A stretch of 29,761 nucleotides of DNA from BOKV01 sp041739465. Its GTDB lineage: Bacteria; Pseudomonadota; Alphaproteobacteria; Rhizobiales; Rhizobiaceae. Made by a program: the position numbers and the translations under genes. A model generated the notes under the pieces. The model had not been told where the DNA came from, searched no databases, and saw nothing but the letters and a program-made list of their open reading frames with translations. Below are positions 23,547 to 29,761 of the stretch, one piece after another. Numbering within the stretch: the first letter of the stretch is position 1; each line of letters begins with the position of its first letter. The stretch is taken from NCBI GenBank assembly GCA_041739465.1, contig JBGSNX010000074.1, positions 1 to 29,761 on the forward strand, in the 5' to 3' direction.

Positions 23547-24902
23547 TCAGGCTGGTTTTTGTGCCTTTTTTGCAAGCGCCCGCTCACGGATCGTTGCGGC
23601 GTGGCCTTCCTTGTTGACCTGCCTGCCCCGAGCAACCGCCATGGCACCTTCCGGCACATCGTCGACAATCACGCTACCTGAAGCAACATACGCGCCTTTT
23701 CCGACACTTACCGGGGCCACCAAGGAGGAATTGGAGCCGATGAAGGCATTTTCTCCGATAATGGTCTGGCTCTTGTTCACGCCATCATAATTGCAGGTGA
23801 TCGTCCCCGCGCCAATGTTCGCAGCAGCGCCGATCTTTGCATCCCCCAGATAGGTCAGATGGCTGGCCTTGGCACCATCGCCAAATTCGACATTCTTGAA
23901 CTCAACAAAATTACCCACATGCCCGTCCCGTCCCAACCGGGCATTGCCGCGCATGCGAGCAAACGGTCCGATGTGGCAGCCTTCGCTGATGGAGGTCTGT
24001 GTGAAATGGCAAAATGCATGAATGACAACATTGTCGCCAATGGTGACGCCGGGTCCGAAAAACACGTTCGGCTCGACCAGGGTATCCTGACCGATCCGCG
24101 TATCATGGCTGAAATAAACCGACTGCGGATCAACAAGGGTGACGCCAGCCAGCATCATTTCCTTGCGCTTGCGCTCCTGCCATATGGCTTCGACACGCGC
24201 GAGTTCCACGCGGGTATTGATGCCCAGAAGGTCTTCTTCAGCCGCCTCGTGCGCAACAACTTTCAGGCCTTTAATCCGGGCGATTTCAACAATGTCGGTC
24301 AGATAGTATTCGCCCTTGGAATTGGCATTGCCGATGGCTTCGAGAAGTTCGAGCGCCTTGCGCCCGTCAATCGCCATGATCCCGCCATTGCAAAAATCGA
24401 CCATGCTCTCGGGGATGCTGGCATCTTTCTCCTCGCGAATAGCGGTGAGTTCGCCATTTTCCATCAGCAGGCGGCCGTAGCCCTGCGGATTTGCAGTGCG
24501 GAAACCAAGAACTGCAACATTGGCACCATCTGCCAGCGAAGCGCGAAGCCCGGCCAAAGCCTGAGGGTTTGTCAAAGGCGTGTCGGCAAACAACACCAGC
24601 AGGTCATCAAAGCCGTTTTCAATGGCTGATCTGGCGGAAAGCACGGCATGGGCAGTGCCAAGGCGCTGTGTCTGCTCGTGAATACTGACCTTGGCTGCGA
24701 CGCCGCGCACGACGCTTTCAACTTTTGCAGCCTCACGACCCACGACTACGGCATGGGCTTCCCCACCTGCTGTCTGTGCTGCCTTGACAACGTGGCAGAC
24801 CATCGGCAAGCCGCCGATCTCGTGCAATACCTTTGGTAGGGCGGAGCGCATTCTGGTGCCTTCGCCCGCTGCCAAAATGACAGTCATGCAAGTTCTTGCC
24901 AT
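23547..24902 (-). CDS. glmU: Bifunctional GlmU (GlcN-1-P acetyltransferase / GlcNAc-1-P uridyltransferase)
   Basis: GlmU makes UDP-GlcNAc from glucosamine-1-phosphate, acetyl-CoA and UTP. The N-terminal pyrophosphorylase domain has LAAGEGTRM at residues 10-18, then LPKVLHEIGG, with DTPLTNPQ near 105 supplying the metal-binding aspartate. The C-terminal half is a left-handed beta helix with hexapeptide repeats (from about residue 255) containing GPFARMRGNARLG, NIGAGTITCNYDG and GENAFIGSNSSLVAPV. Length of 451 is normal. The usual start at 24902 has no obvious ribosome site; MTVILAAGEG at residue 6 is an alternative. It is upstream of glmS on the same strand, so both steps toward UDP-GlcNAc are probably made together. 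Confidence 0.97.
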   Translation of the reverse strand: MARTCMTVILAAGEGTRMRSALPKVLHEIGGLPMVCHVVKAAQTAGGEAHAVVVGREAAKVESVVRGVAAKVSIHEQTQRLGTAHAVLSARSAIENGFDDLLVLFADTPLTNPQALAGLRASLADGANVAVLGFRTANPQGYGRLLMENGELTAIREEKDASIPESMVDFCNGGIMAIDGRKALELLEAIGNANSKGEYYLTDIVEIARIKGLKVVAHEAAEEDLLGINTRVELARVEAIWQERKRKEMMLAGVTLVDPQSVYFSHDTRIGQDTLVEPNVFFGPGVTIGDNVVIHAFCHFTQTSISEGCHIGPFARMRGNARLGRDGHVGNFVEFKNVEFGDGAKASHLTYLGDAKIGAAANIGAGTITCNYDGVNKSQTIIGENAFIGSNSSLVAPVSVGKGAYVASGSVIVDDVPEGAMAVARGRQVNKEGHAATIRERALAKKAQKPA

Positions 24903-24989
24903 TTAGATCATCCAAGATTAACGCTTCGCAGTCCGGCTATTGCCGGTCTCAAAGGCCCGGCCACGCCGGATAATGCAGATTCGCCGCTG

Positions 24990-25667
24990 ATGAATAGCAT
25001 GCACGCGAAGGGGCGGGAATTGCGCAACAAAAATCCGAATATTCCGCCCGAAGACGCGTTCGACGCGTCGCAACCCTTTGAGGTCGACGAATTTGGCCCG
25101 CCGCCGCGGCGCATTTGGCCTGTGGCAATGCTGGCCCTGCTGGCCGGTTTCGTTTTCATGTCTGCTGTCATCCTGACGCTGCTGCCGATGTTGCGACCCG
25201 AAAAGCAGGCCGAGCGCATTGAACCTGCGCCAGCCAATCCTGCCTTGAGTCAGGATACAGGCGCACCTGTTTCGATCCTGCCGCCGCAGCCCGAAGGCGT
25301 AACGGTTCTCGTCAAGCAGCCCGAAGAAACGCCAGCAGGCGAAGACGCACCGCTTCTACAAGCGCCGGTCGCCGGCGGCTCGCAAACTGCAAAAGGCTTT
25401 GCAATCGACCTTGGCGCGGCGGATTCGTTCAGCGATCTTTCACAGCGTTTTGGCGAAATTGCCCTGAGCAATCAAGAAGTTCCCTTTGATGTGCTCGAAC
25501 CCAGGGCGACTCTGCGCGAGACCGCTGCAGGGCTAGAAGCGCGATTGCTTGTCGGTCCGTTTCAAAGTCTTGAGGAAGCTCAGGCCGCCTGCGCAAGCAT
25601 TGCCCTGCCAGCAGGCATTGAATGCCGGGCGGAGCCGTTTGAGGGCGAATTGATCGCCCGCCAATAG
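24990..25667 (+). CDS. SPOR-like domain membrane protein
   Basis: A 225-residue single-pass membrane protein. A proline- and acid-rich N-terminal region of about 40 residues is cytoplasmic; RRIWPVAMLALLAGFVFMSAVILTLL (about 40-67) is the membrane anchor, so the rest faces the periplasm. A Pro/Gln/Glu-rich linker covers 70-130. The C-terminal 85 residues (FAIDLGAADSFSDLSQRF ... LLVGPFQSLEEAQAAC) have the repeat pattern of a SPOR domain, ending in two cysteines that could pair. SPOR domains bind denuded peptidoglycan and often bring proteins to the septum. The gene is divergent from glmU by 87 bases. The domain assignment is by pattern, not by search; a proline-rich secreted scaffold is the alternative. 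Confidence 0.65.
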   Translation: MNSMHAKGRELRNKNPNIPPEDAFDASQPFEVDEFGPPPRRIWPVAMLALLAGFVFMSAVILTLLPMLRPEKQAERIEPAPANPALSQDTGAPVSILPPQPEGVTVLVKQPEETPAGEDAPLLQAPVAGGSQTAKGFAIDLGAADSFSDLSQRFGEIALSNQEVPFDVLEPRATLRETAAGLEARLLVGPFQSLEEAQAACASIALPAGIECRAEPFEGELIARQ

Positions 25668-25670
25668 GCT

Positions 25671-26399
25671 TCAGCCAAGCTGGCCGAGCGCCGGAAAGTT
25701 TTCAAGCAACCAGAACGAAAAGCTCTGCATGCTGCCCGTCAGGAAAGCGACCCCGGTCAACACAAGCAGGCCGCCCATGATTTTCTCCATGGTTCCAAGA
25801 TGCTTCTTGAACCTCGCCAGAAACTGCATGAACGGGGAAATGAACAGCGCCGCAATCATGAACGGGATGCCAAGTCCTGCCGAATAGGCCGCCAGCATCA
25901 ATGCGCCCTCTCCTGCTGTTTCCTTCGTACCGGCAAGCGCCAGGATCACGCCAAGAACTGGCCCGATGCACGGGGTCCAGCCAAACGCAAAGGCCAACCC
26001 CATCAAATAGGAACCAGCGATACCTGCGCCTCCACCGGAAAACCGGGCTTCACGGAAAAACATGCCGATACGCAAGATGCCAAGAAAATTGAGGCCCATG
26101 GCAATGATCGCGATGCCGGCAATGACTGCCAGGGTGTCCATATGCTGCCGCAACAGCAGGCCAACAGACGAAGCGCCCCAGCCAAGGGCAATGAACACGG
26201 TGGAAAAGCCCAAAACAAAAGCCAGCGCAGGCAGGAGCACCTTCGGCTTTTGTGTGGCGGTTTTGTTGCTGGTCAGCGTTTCCAGCGAAACCCCGGCCAT
26301 GTAGCAAAGATAGGGAGGCACCAGCGGCAACACGCATGGCGACAGGAATGAGACCAGTCCTGCCAACACCGCCGCGGGGTAAGAAATGTCGCCTGTCAT
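25671..26399 (-). CDS. ccdA: Cytochrome c biogenesis protein CcdA
   Basis: A 242-residue inner-membrane protein of the CcdA/DsbD-transmembrane family. It passes electrons from cytoplasmic thioredoxin to the periplasm, where they keep apocytochrome c or other thiols reduced. Cys22 in SFLSPCVLPLVPPYL and Cys144 in FGWTPCIGP are the redox pair in the family's two half-repeats. About six hydrophobic helices are present. The frame allows an earlier ATG at 26432, but starting at 26399 (MTGDISYP) matches the usual short N-terminus. No thioredoxin-like ResA/TlpA/CcmG partner is adjacent. The stop lies three bases from the convergent SPOR-like gene. Confidence 0.9.
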   Translation of the reverse strand: MTGDISYPAAVLAGLVSFLSPCVLPLVPPYLCYMAGVSLETLTSNKTATQKPKVLLPALAFVLGFSTVFIALGWGASSVGLLLRQHMDTLAVIAGIAIIAMGLNFLGILRIGMFFREARFSGGGAGIAGSYLMGLAFAFGWTPCIGPVLGVILALAGTKETAGEGALMLAAYSAGLGIPFMIAALFISPFMQFLARFKKHLGTMEKIMGGLLVLTGVAFLTGSMQSFSFWLLENFPALGQLG

Positions 26400-26522
26400 C
26401 GCCTTGCTGCCAATCCATTTGCCATGGTCCATCGGTCGTTAGCCCAGAACTGCGCCACAATACAGCCGCCGACGATCACCTTTCAGCGATGCGCGCGAAT
26501 TTGGCGCAGCCGATTTTGCAGG

Positions 26523-26551
26523 TTGACCACACAGCGGTACGTCCGTATGTA
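26523..26551 (+). promoter_or_regulatory. Candidate tRNA-Lys promoter
   Basis: TTGACC (26523-26528), 17 bases, TATGTA (26546-26551). It would start transcription near 26558 and give a leader of about 79 bases before tRNA-Lys. A short hairpin CCGGG-AATC-CCCGG at 26566-26579 lies in that leader. Confidence 0.4.
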
Positions 26552-26636
26552 GACCCCGCATTGCGCCGGGAATCCCCGGTGTTTCCCGTTCGGTATGCTG
26601 CTGGCAAAATTTGCTGCCACAAGCCGCCCGCCTTGG

Positions 26637-26712
26637 GAGCGTTTAGCTCAGCCGGTAGAGCAACTGACTTTTAATCAGTAGGTCGTGGGTTCGACCCCCA
26701 CAGCGCTCACCA
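26637..26712 (+). tRNA. tRNA-Lys (anticodon UUU)
   Basis: The 76-base sequence has a 7-bp acceptor stem GAGCGTT/AGCGCTC (one G-U pair), discriminator A and encoded CCA. The anticodon arm CTGAC-TTTTAAT-CAG-type stem presents TTT in the loop. The D arm is AGCTCAGCCGGTAGAGC and the T arm GTGGGTTCGACCCCCAC. It reads AAA and AAG lysine codons. No integrase or direct repeat of the 3' end is nearby. The downstream MBL gene starts within about 36-57 bases with no terminator in between. Confidence 0.98.
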
Positions 26713-26747
26713 ATATTTACAATGGGTTATCGGGAATAATTAAAGCT

Positions 26748-27602
26748 TTGCGTGACCGCGTCGTTCTTATGGGGACCAAAGGTGGACCGGCGATCCGTCC
26801 CGGATCAACCATGCCGACTTCCAGTTTGCTGGTGTTGGGCGGTAGGCATATTGTCATTGATTGCGGGCTCGGCGTAACTGCTGCTCTGGTGCGGCAGGGT
26901 ATCGAACTGCGCGGCCTCAAGCTCATATTCATCACGCATCTTCATTCAGACCATTATCTCGAATTGGGACCGATGCTGCACACGGCATGGACCGCTGGCC
27001 TGAAATCGCCTGTCGACATGTACGGTCCGGCCGGGCTTGGCGACTATTGGCAGCATTTTCTCGAAAGCATGAAGGCCGATATTGAACTGCGCATTGAGGA
27101 CGAAGGGCGTCCGGATTTGAAAGGCCTCGTCACTCTCCATGCGCTCGATGAGGGCACCGTTATTGAGGAGCAAGGTCTTTGCGTACGGTGCATGCGAAAC
27201 ATCCATCCACCGCTGATCGACAGTTTCGCATTGTCCTTCGAAGCGGCGGATCGAAAGATTGTTTTCTCCGGCGACACCGCACCCATGCCCGCTATGGCAG
27301 ACTTTGCAAAGAATGCAGACCTGCTGGTGCACGAAGCAATGCTCGAAGAGGCCCTGCCCGCCCTTGTTGCGCGCGTTGGCAATGGCGATGACCGTTTGAT
27401 GCGGCATTTGAAGCGGTCGCATTCCACAGCCGCGCAAGCAGCGCACATTGCCAATCTCGCCGGTGCCAAGGCACTGGCTCTCAATCACCTCATCCCATCG
27501 GACGATCCGGCATGGACTGCGCAACACTGGTTAGATGCAGTGAAGCCGCATTTCGGCGGAACCCTGCATTTGGGCACGGACGGCCTTTCCATCATCCTGT
27601 GA
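26748..27602 (+). CDS. MBL-fold metallo-hydrolase
   Basis: A metallo-beta-lactamase-fold hydrolase of about 284 residues. The metal motif THLHSDH is at residues 63-69 (H64, H66, D68, H69), with further ligands in RNIHPPL, FSGDT and LNHLIP. These spaced motifs match the RNase Z/arylsulfatase-like MBL subgroup, which includes cyclic phosphodiesterase-like and quorum-lactonase-like enzymes; the substrate is unknown. The start is uncertain: TTG at 26748 gives MRDRVVLMGTKGGP and keeps the first beta strand, ATG at 26769 truncates it, and the longest frame (26685) begins inside tRNA-Lys. The last 11 bases overlap the convergent hutU end. Confidence 0.88.
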   Translation: MRDRVVLMGTKGGPAIRPGSTMPTSSLLVLGGRHIVIDCGLGVTAALVRQGIELRGLKLIFITHLHSDHYLELGPMLHTAWTAGLKSPVDMYGPAGLGDYWQHFLESMKADIELRIEDEGRPDLKGLVTLHALDEGTVIEEQGLCVRCMRNIHPPLIDSFALSFEAADRKIVFSGDTAPMPAMADFAKNADLLVHEAMLEEALPALVARVGNGDDRLMRHLKRSHSTAAQAAHIANLAGAKALALNHLIPSDDPAWTAQHWLDAVKPHFGGTLHLGTDGLSIIL

Positions 27603-29265
27603 TGGCAGGCAGGTTCAACCCGTGTTCGCGGGCGCAATCGAGCGCTTCAGTGTAGCCTGCATCGGCGTGACGCATGACGCCTGTTGCCGGATCGTTCCAC
27701 AATACCCGCTCCAGCCGCCGCGCAGCGTCGTCAGTGCCATCGGCAACGATGACCATGCCTGAATGTTGCGAGAAACCCATGCCAACGCCGCCGCCATGGT
27801 GCAGCGACACCCAGGTTGCACCGGTGGCGGTATTTAGCAGGGCTTTGAGCAGCGGCCAGTCGGACACGGCGTCCGATCCATCCTTCATGGCCTCGGTTTC
27901 GCGGTTTGGCGAAGCGACCGATCCGCTGTCGAGATGGTCGCGGCCAATGACGATAGGGGCAGACACCTCGCCGCTTCGCACCATTTCGTTGAAGGCAAGT
28001 CCTGCCTTGTGCCGGTCGCCAAGACCAATCCAGCAAATGCGGGCTGGCAGGCCCTGAAAGGCAATGCGTTCCTGCGCCATGTCGATCCAGCGGTGCAGAT
28101 GTTCGTTCTGCGGGAAAAGTTCCTTCATGCGCTGGTCGGTCTTCAGGATGTCCTGTGGATCGCCTGACAAGGCACACCAGCGGAACGGACCGATCCCCCG
28201 GCAAAACAACGGACGAATGTAGGCAGGCACGAAGCCTGGGAAAGCAAAGGCGTTTTCAAGGCCTTCGTCCTTGGCCACCTGCCGGATGTTGTTGCCATAG
28301 TCGAGGGTGGGCACACCGGCGTTCCAGAAGTCGACCATCGCTGCAACGTGGATTTTCATGGAGGCCCTTGCGGCTTTTTCCACCGAGGCCGGGTCGCTTT
28401 CGCGCTTTTCGCGCCATTGTGCGACGCTCCAGCCAGAGGGCAAATAGCCGGTGAGCGGATCGTGCGCCGAGGTCTGGTCGGTCACCATGTCAGGGCGGAC
28501 ACCGCGCCGATAAAGTTCGGGGAACACATCGGCGGCGTTGCCCAACAAGCCCACCGATTTTGCTTCTCCTGCCTTGGTCCAGCGGTCGATCTTTTCCAAC
28601 GCCTCGTCGATGCTGGTTGCTTTTTCGTCGAGGTAACGGGTGCGGATGCGCATGTCGATGCGGGTCTCATCGCATTCAACGGTAAGGCAGCATGCGCCAG
28701 CCATCACGGCCGCCAGCGGCTGTGCGCCGCCCATGCCGCCGAGGCCACCTGTCAATATCCAGCGGCCTTTGAGATCGCCGCCATAGTGCTGGCGGCCAGC
28801 CTCGGCAAAAGTCTCGAATGTGCCCTGAACAATGCCCTGCGTGCCGATGTAAATCCACGATCCGGCGGTCATCTGACCGTACATCGCCAGGCCCTTGCGG
28901 TCGAGTTCGTTGAAATGCGCCCATGTCGCCCAATGCGGGACCAAATTGGAATTGGCAATCAAAACGCGCGGCGCATCCTTGTGGGTGCGAAACACGCCAA
29001 CTGGTTTGCCCGATTGCACCAGCAAGGTTTCGTCTGCTTCAAGCGTCTTGAGCACGGCAACGATCTTGTCGAAATCATCCCAGGTTCGCGCGGCGCGGCC
29101 AATGCCGCCATAAACCACGAGTTCATGCGGGTTTTCGGCAACATCGGGGTGAAGATTGTTCATCAGCATGCGCATCGGCGCTTCGGTCAGCCAGGATTTG
29201 GCGGTGATCTGCGAACCGGTTGCGGGATAGACATCGCGCTGGTTGTGGCGGGGATTGGTGGTCAT
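27592..29265 (-). CDS. hutU: Urocanate hydratase (urocanase)
   Basis: Urocanase adds water to urocanate to give imidazolone propionate, the second step of histidine breakdown, using tightly bound NAD as electrophile. The 557-residue length is normal. GGLGGMGGAQPLA near residue 172 is the NAD-binding glycine motif. GLPARICWIGLGDR has Cys411, the counterpart of the active-site Cys410 of Pseudomonas urocanase, and CRGIGPFRWCALSGDP and SLHHGGGVGMGFSQHSG are family hallmarks. The start at 29265 is chosen because AAAGGA lies nine bases upstream; the ATG at 29274 abuts that site. It lies five bases after the small secreted-protein gene, so it belongs to the hut operon that continues beyond the right edge. 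Confidence 0.98.
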   Translation of the reverse strand: MTTNPRHNQRDVYPATGSQITAKSWLTEAPMRMLMNNLHPDVAENPHELVVYGGIGRAARTWDDFDKIVAVLKTLEADETLLVQSGKPVGVFRTHKDAPRVLIANSNLVPHWATWAHFNELDRKGLAMYGQMTAGSWIYIGTQGIVQGTFETFAEAGRQHYGGDLKGRWILTGGLGGMGGAQPLAAVMAGACCLTVECDETRIDMRIRTRYLDEKATSIDEALEKIDRWTKAGEAKSVGLLGNAADVFPELYRRGVRPDMVTDQTSAHDPLTGYLPSGWSVAQWREKRESDPASVEKAARASMKIHVAAMVDFWNAGVPTLDYGNNIRQVAKDEGLENAFAFPGFVPAYIRPLFCRGIGPFRWCALSGDPQDILKTDQRMKELFPQNEHLHRWIDMAQERIAFQGLPARICWIGLGDRHKAGLAFNEMVRSGEVSAPIVIGRDHLDSGSVASPNRETEAMKDGSDAVSDWPLLKALLNTATGATWVSLHHGGGVGMGFSQHSGMVIVADGTDDAARRLERVLWNDPATGVMRHADAGYTEALDCAREHGLNLPAITG

Positions 29266-29270
29266 CTGGA

Positions 29271-29636
29271 TCATTCCTTTGCAGAGAATGTGGCGTGGGT
29301 TCTGGCTCCGGCTTCATCGACCCAGATCAGGACGGCAATGCCGCCATCGGGCGGCGCATCTTCAACGACAACGCCATAGCAAGCCTTGGTCTGGTTCGGA
29401 GGCCAGATGCTGCAGTATTTGTCGCCCTCAACCGTCCAGCTGCCGGTGCTGTCGCGGCCATGGTCGGTGTAAGTGGTTCCGCCAACTGCGGAAAAACGCT
29501 GACTGGTCCCTTCGCCTTTGACAATGATGGTGGGAAGCAGCGCCTTGATCTCGGGGCCAGACAATTCGCGTTCCTGCGCAAAAGCGGAACCAACTGACAG
29601 CGCAAACAGAACAATTGCGAAAAATTCGCTACGCAT
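29271..29636 (-). CDS. Small secreted protein of unknown function in the hut operon
   Basis: A 121-residue protein with a clear signal peptide (MRSEFFAIVLFALSVGSAFAQ). The mature part starts RELSGPEIKALLP, then a beta-rich stretch with TGSWTVEGDKYCSIWPPNQTKACYG, whose two cysteines could form a disulfide. Proteins with LSG-x-E-I at the N-terminus and a GxW...YC..W motif are common as hypothetical periplasmic proteins in Hyphomicrobiales (DUF995-like pattern), function unknown; I cannot confirm the family. The ATG at 29636 overlaps the preceding stop by eight bases and is preceded by GGAG. The frame opens upstream to 29720, but that part overlaps the preceding gene and lacks a signal sequence. 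It is co-oriented between probable hutG and hutU. Confidence 0.75.
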   Translation of the reverse strand: MRSEFFAIVLFALSVGSAFAQERELSGPEIKALLPTIIVKGEGTSQRFSAVGGTTYTDHGRDSTGSWTVEGDKYCSIWPPNQTKACYGVVVEDAPPDGGIAVLIWVDEAGARTHATFSAKE

Positions 29637-29761
29637 GGTCTTTGCTCCAACCGGCAAGCGCTGCCAGCAGCCGTGAAAGAACGCGGCGAAGCCGTTCCGC
29701 CTTCTCGGCGTCATATTCAAAAGGCGTAACTTCGCTCACCAGATGGGTGGATTGCGCCAGT
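29629..29761 (-). CDS. hutG: C-terminal fragment, probably N-formylglutamate deformylase (HutG)
   Basis: Only the last 44 codons lie in the window. The stop at 29631-29629 overlaps the next gene's ATG by eight bases, so translation is likely coupled. The end reads STHLVSEVTPFEYD, then an amphipathic helix EKAERLRRVLSRLLAALAGW. That resembles the C-terminus of HutG (N-formylglutamate amidohydrolase), with a PFxYD step followed by a closing helix, and the position next to hutU fits. Forty-four residues are too few for a firm call; another hut gene is possible. Confidence 0.5.
   Translation of the reverse strand, partial: LAQSTHLVSEVTPFEYDAEKAERLRRVLSRLLAALAGWSKDHA

Noticed and set aside
26637..26712. 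tRNA-Lys as an integration site
   Set aside because: No integrase, no direct repeat of the tRNA 3' end in the window, and the flanking genes look like native core genes. The same holds for tRNA-Ser at 1651-1740.
28348..29379. 343-codon open frame on the plus strand opposite hutU
   Set aside because: It is antisense to an unmistakable full-length urocanase, shows no family motifs, and its composition is that of the reverse complement of a GC-rich gene.
1..29761. CRISPR array, insertion sequence, prophage or toxin-antitoxin module
   Set aside because: No regularly spaced direct repeats, no transposase or integrase motifs, and no small paired ORFs with toxin or antitoxin features were seen on either strand.

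Overview
The window looks like ordinary chromosomal backbone of an alphaproteobacterium of the Hyphomicrobiales (Rhizobiales), probably Phyllobacteriaceae- or Hoeflea-like. The evidence is gene content: a Pcs-type phosphatidylcholine synthase, an IalB-family protein, HspQ, a UbiH/Coq6-type hydroxylase, SdhE between Mfd and RecG, and a Bmp-type nucleoside importer. Base composition is moderately G+C rich and even throughout. I see no integrase, transposase, phage gene, plasmid gene or CRISPR array. The genus is inference.

Layout. 1-554 is the start of an FAD-dependent amine/amino-acid oxidoreductase that runs off the left edge. It diverges from a CPBP (CAAX-type) membrane protease (677-1543), and a perfect 12-bp palindrome lies between them. 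A tRNA-Ser(UGA) follows. Next is a four-gene minus-strand Bmp ABC importer operon (ATPase, two permeases, binding protein; 6625 to 1842). The permease-binding protein spacer holds two hairpins and a terminator closes the operon. Upstream are a TerC-family membrane protein and phosphatidylcholine synthase, then a divergent ubiquinone-type hydroxylase (8465-9661), an AEC transporter, HspQ and an IalB-like secreted protein.

12100-14646 encodes an orphan YejA-like peptide-binding protein and a DsbA/FrnE-type oxidoreductase. 14656-24902 is a housekeeping block: mfd and sdhE on the minus strand, divergent recG, then DUF502, glmS and glmU on the minus strand. It covers transcription-coupled repair, fork restart, succinate dehydrogenase flavinylation and UDP-GlcNAc synthesis. 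Divergent from glmU is a bitopic SPOR-like protein, followed by a CcdA-type thiol transporter.

26637-29761 carries tRNA-Lys(UUU), an MBL-fold hydrolase, and the left end of a minus-strand histidine-utilisation operon. That operon has the probable hutG C-terminus, a small secreted protein of unknown function and hutU.

Most genes have recognisable families and I did not find a clearly new multi-gene system. The loose ends most worth checking are non-coding or small: the inverted repeat and uncertain 5' end of pcs, the glmU-glmS spacer hairpin, the twin hairpins ahead of the Bmp binding protein, the palindrome at 604-615, and the secreted protein inside the hut operon.
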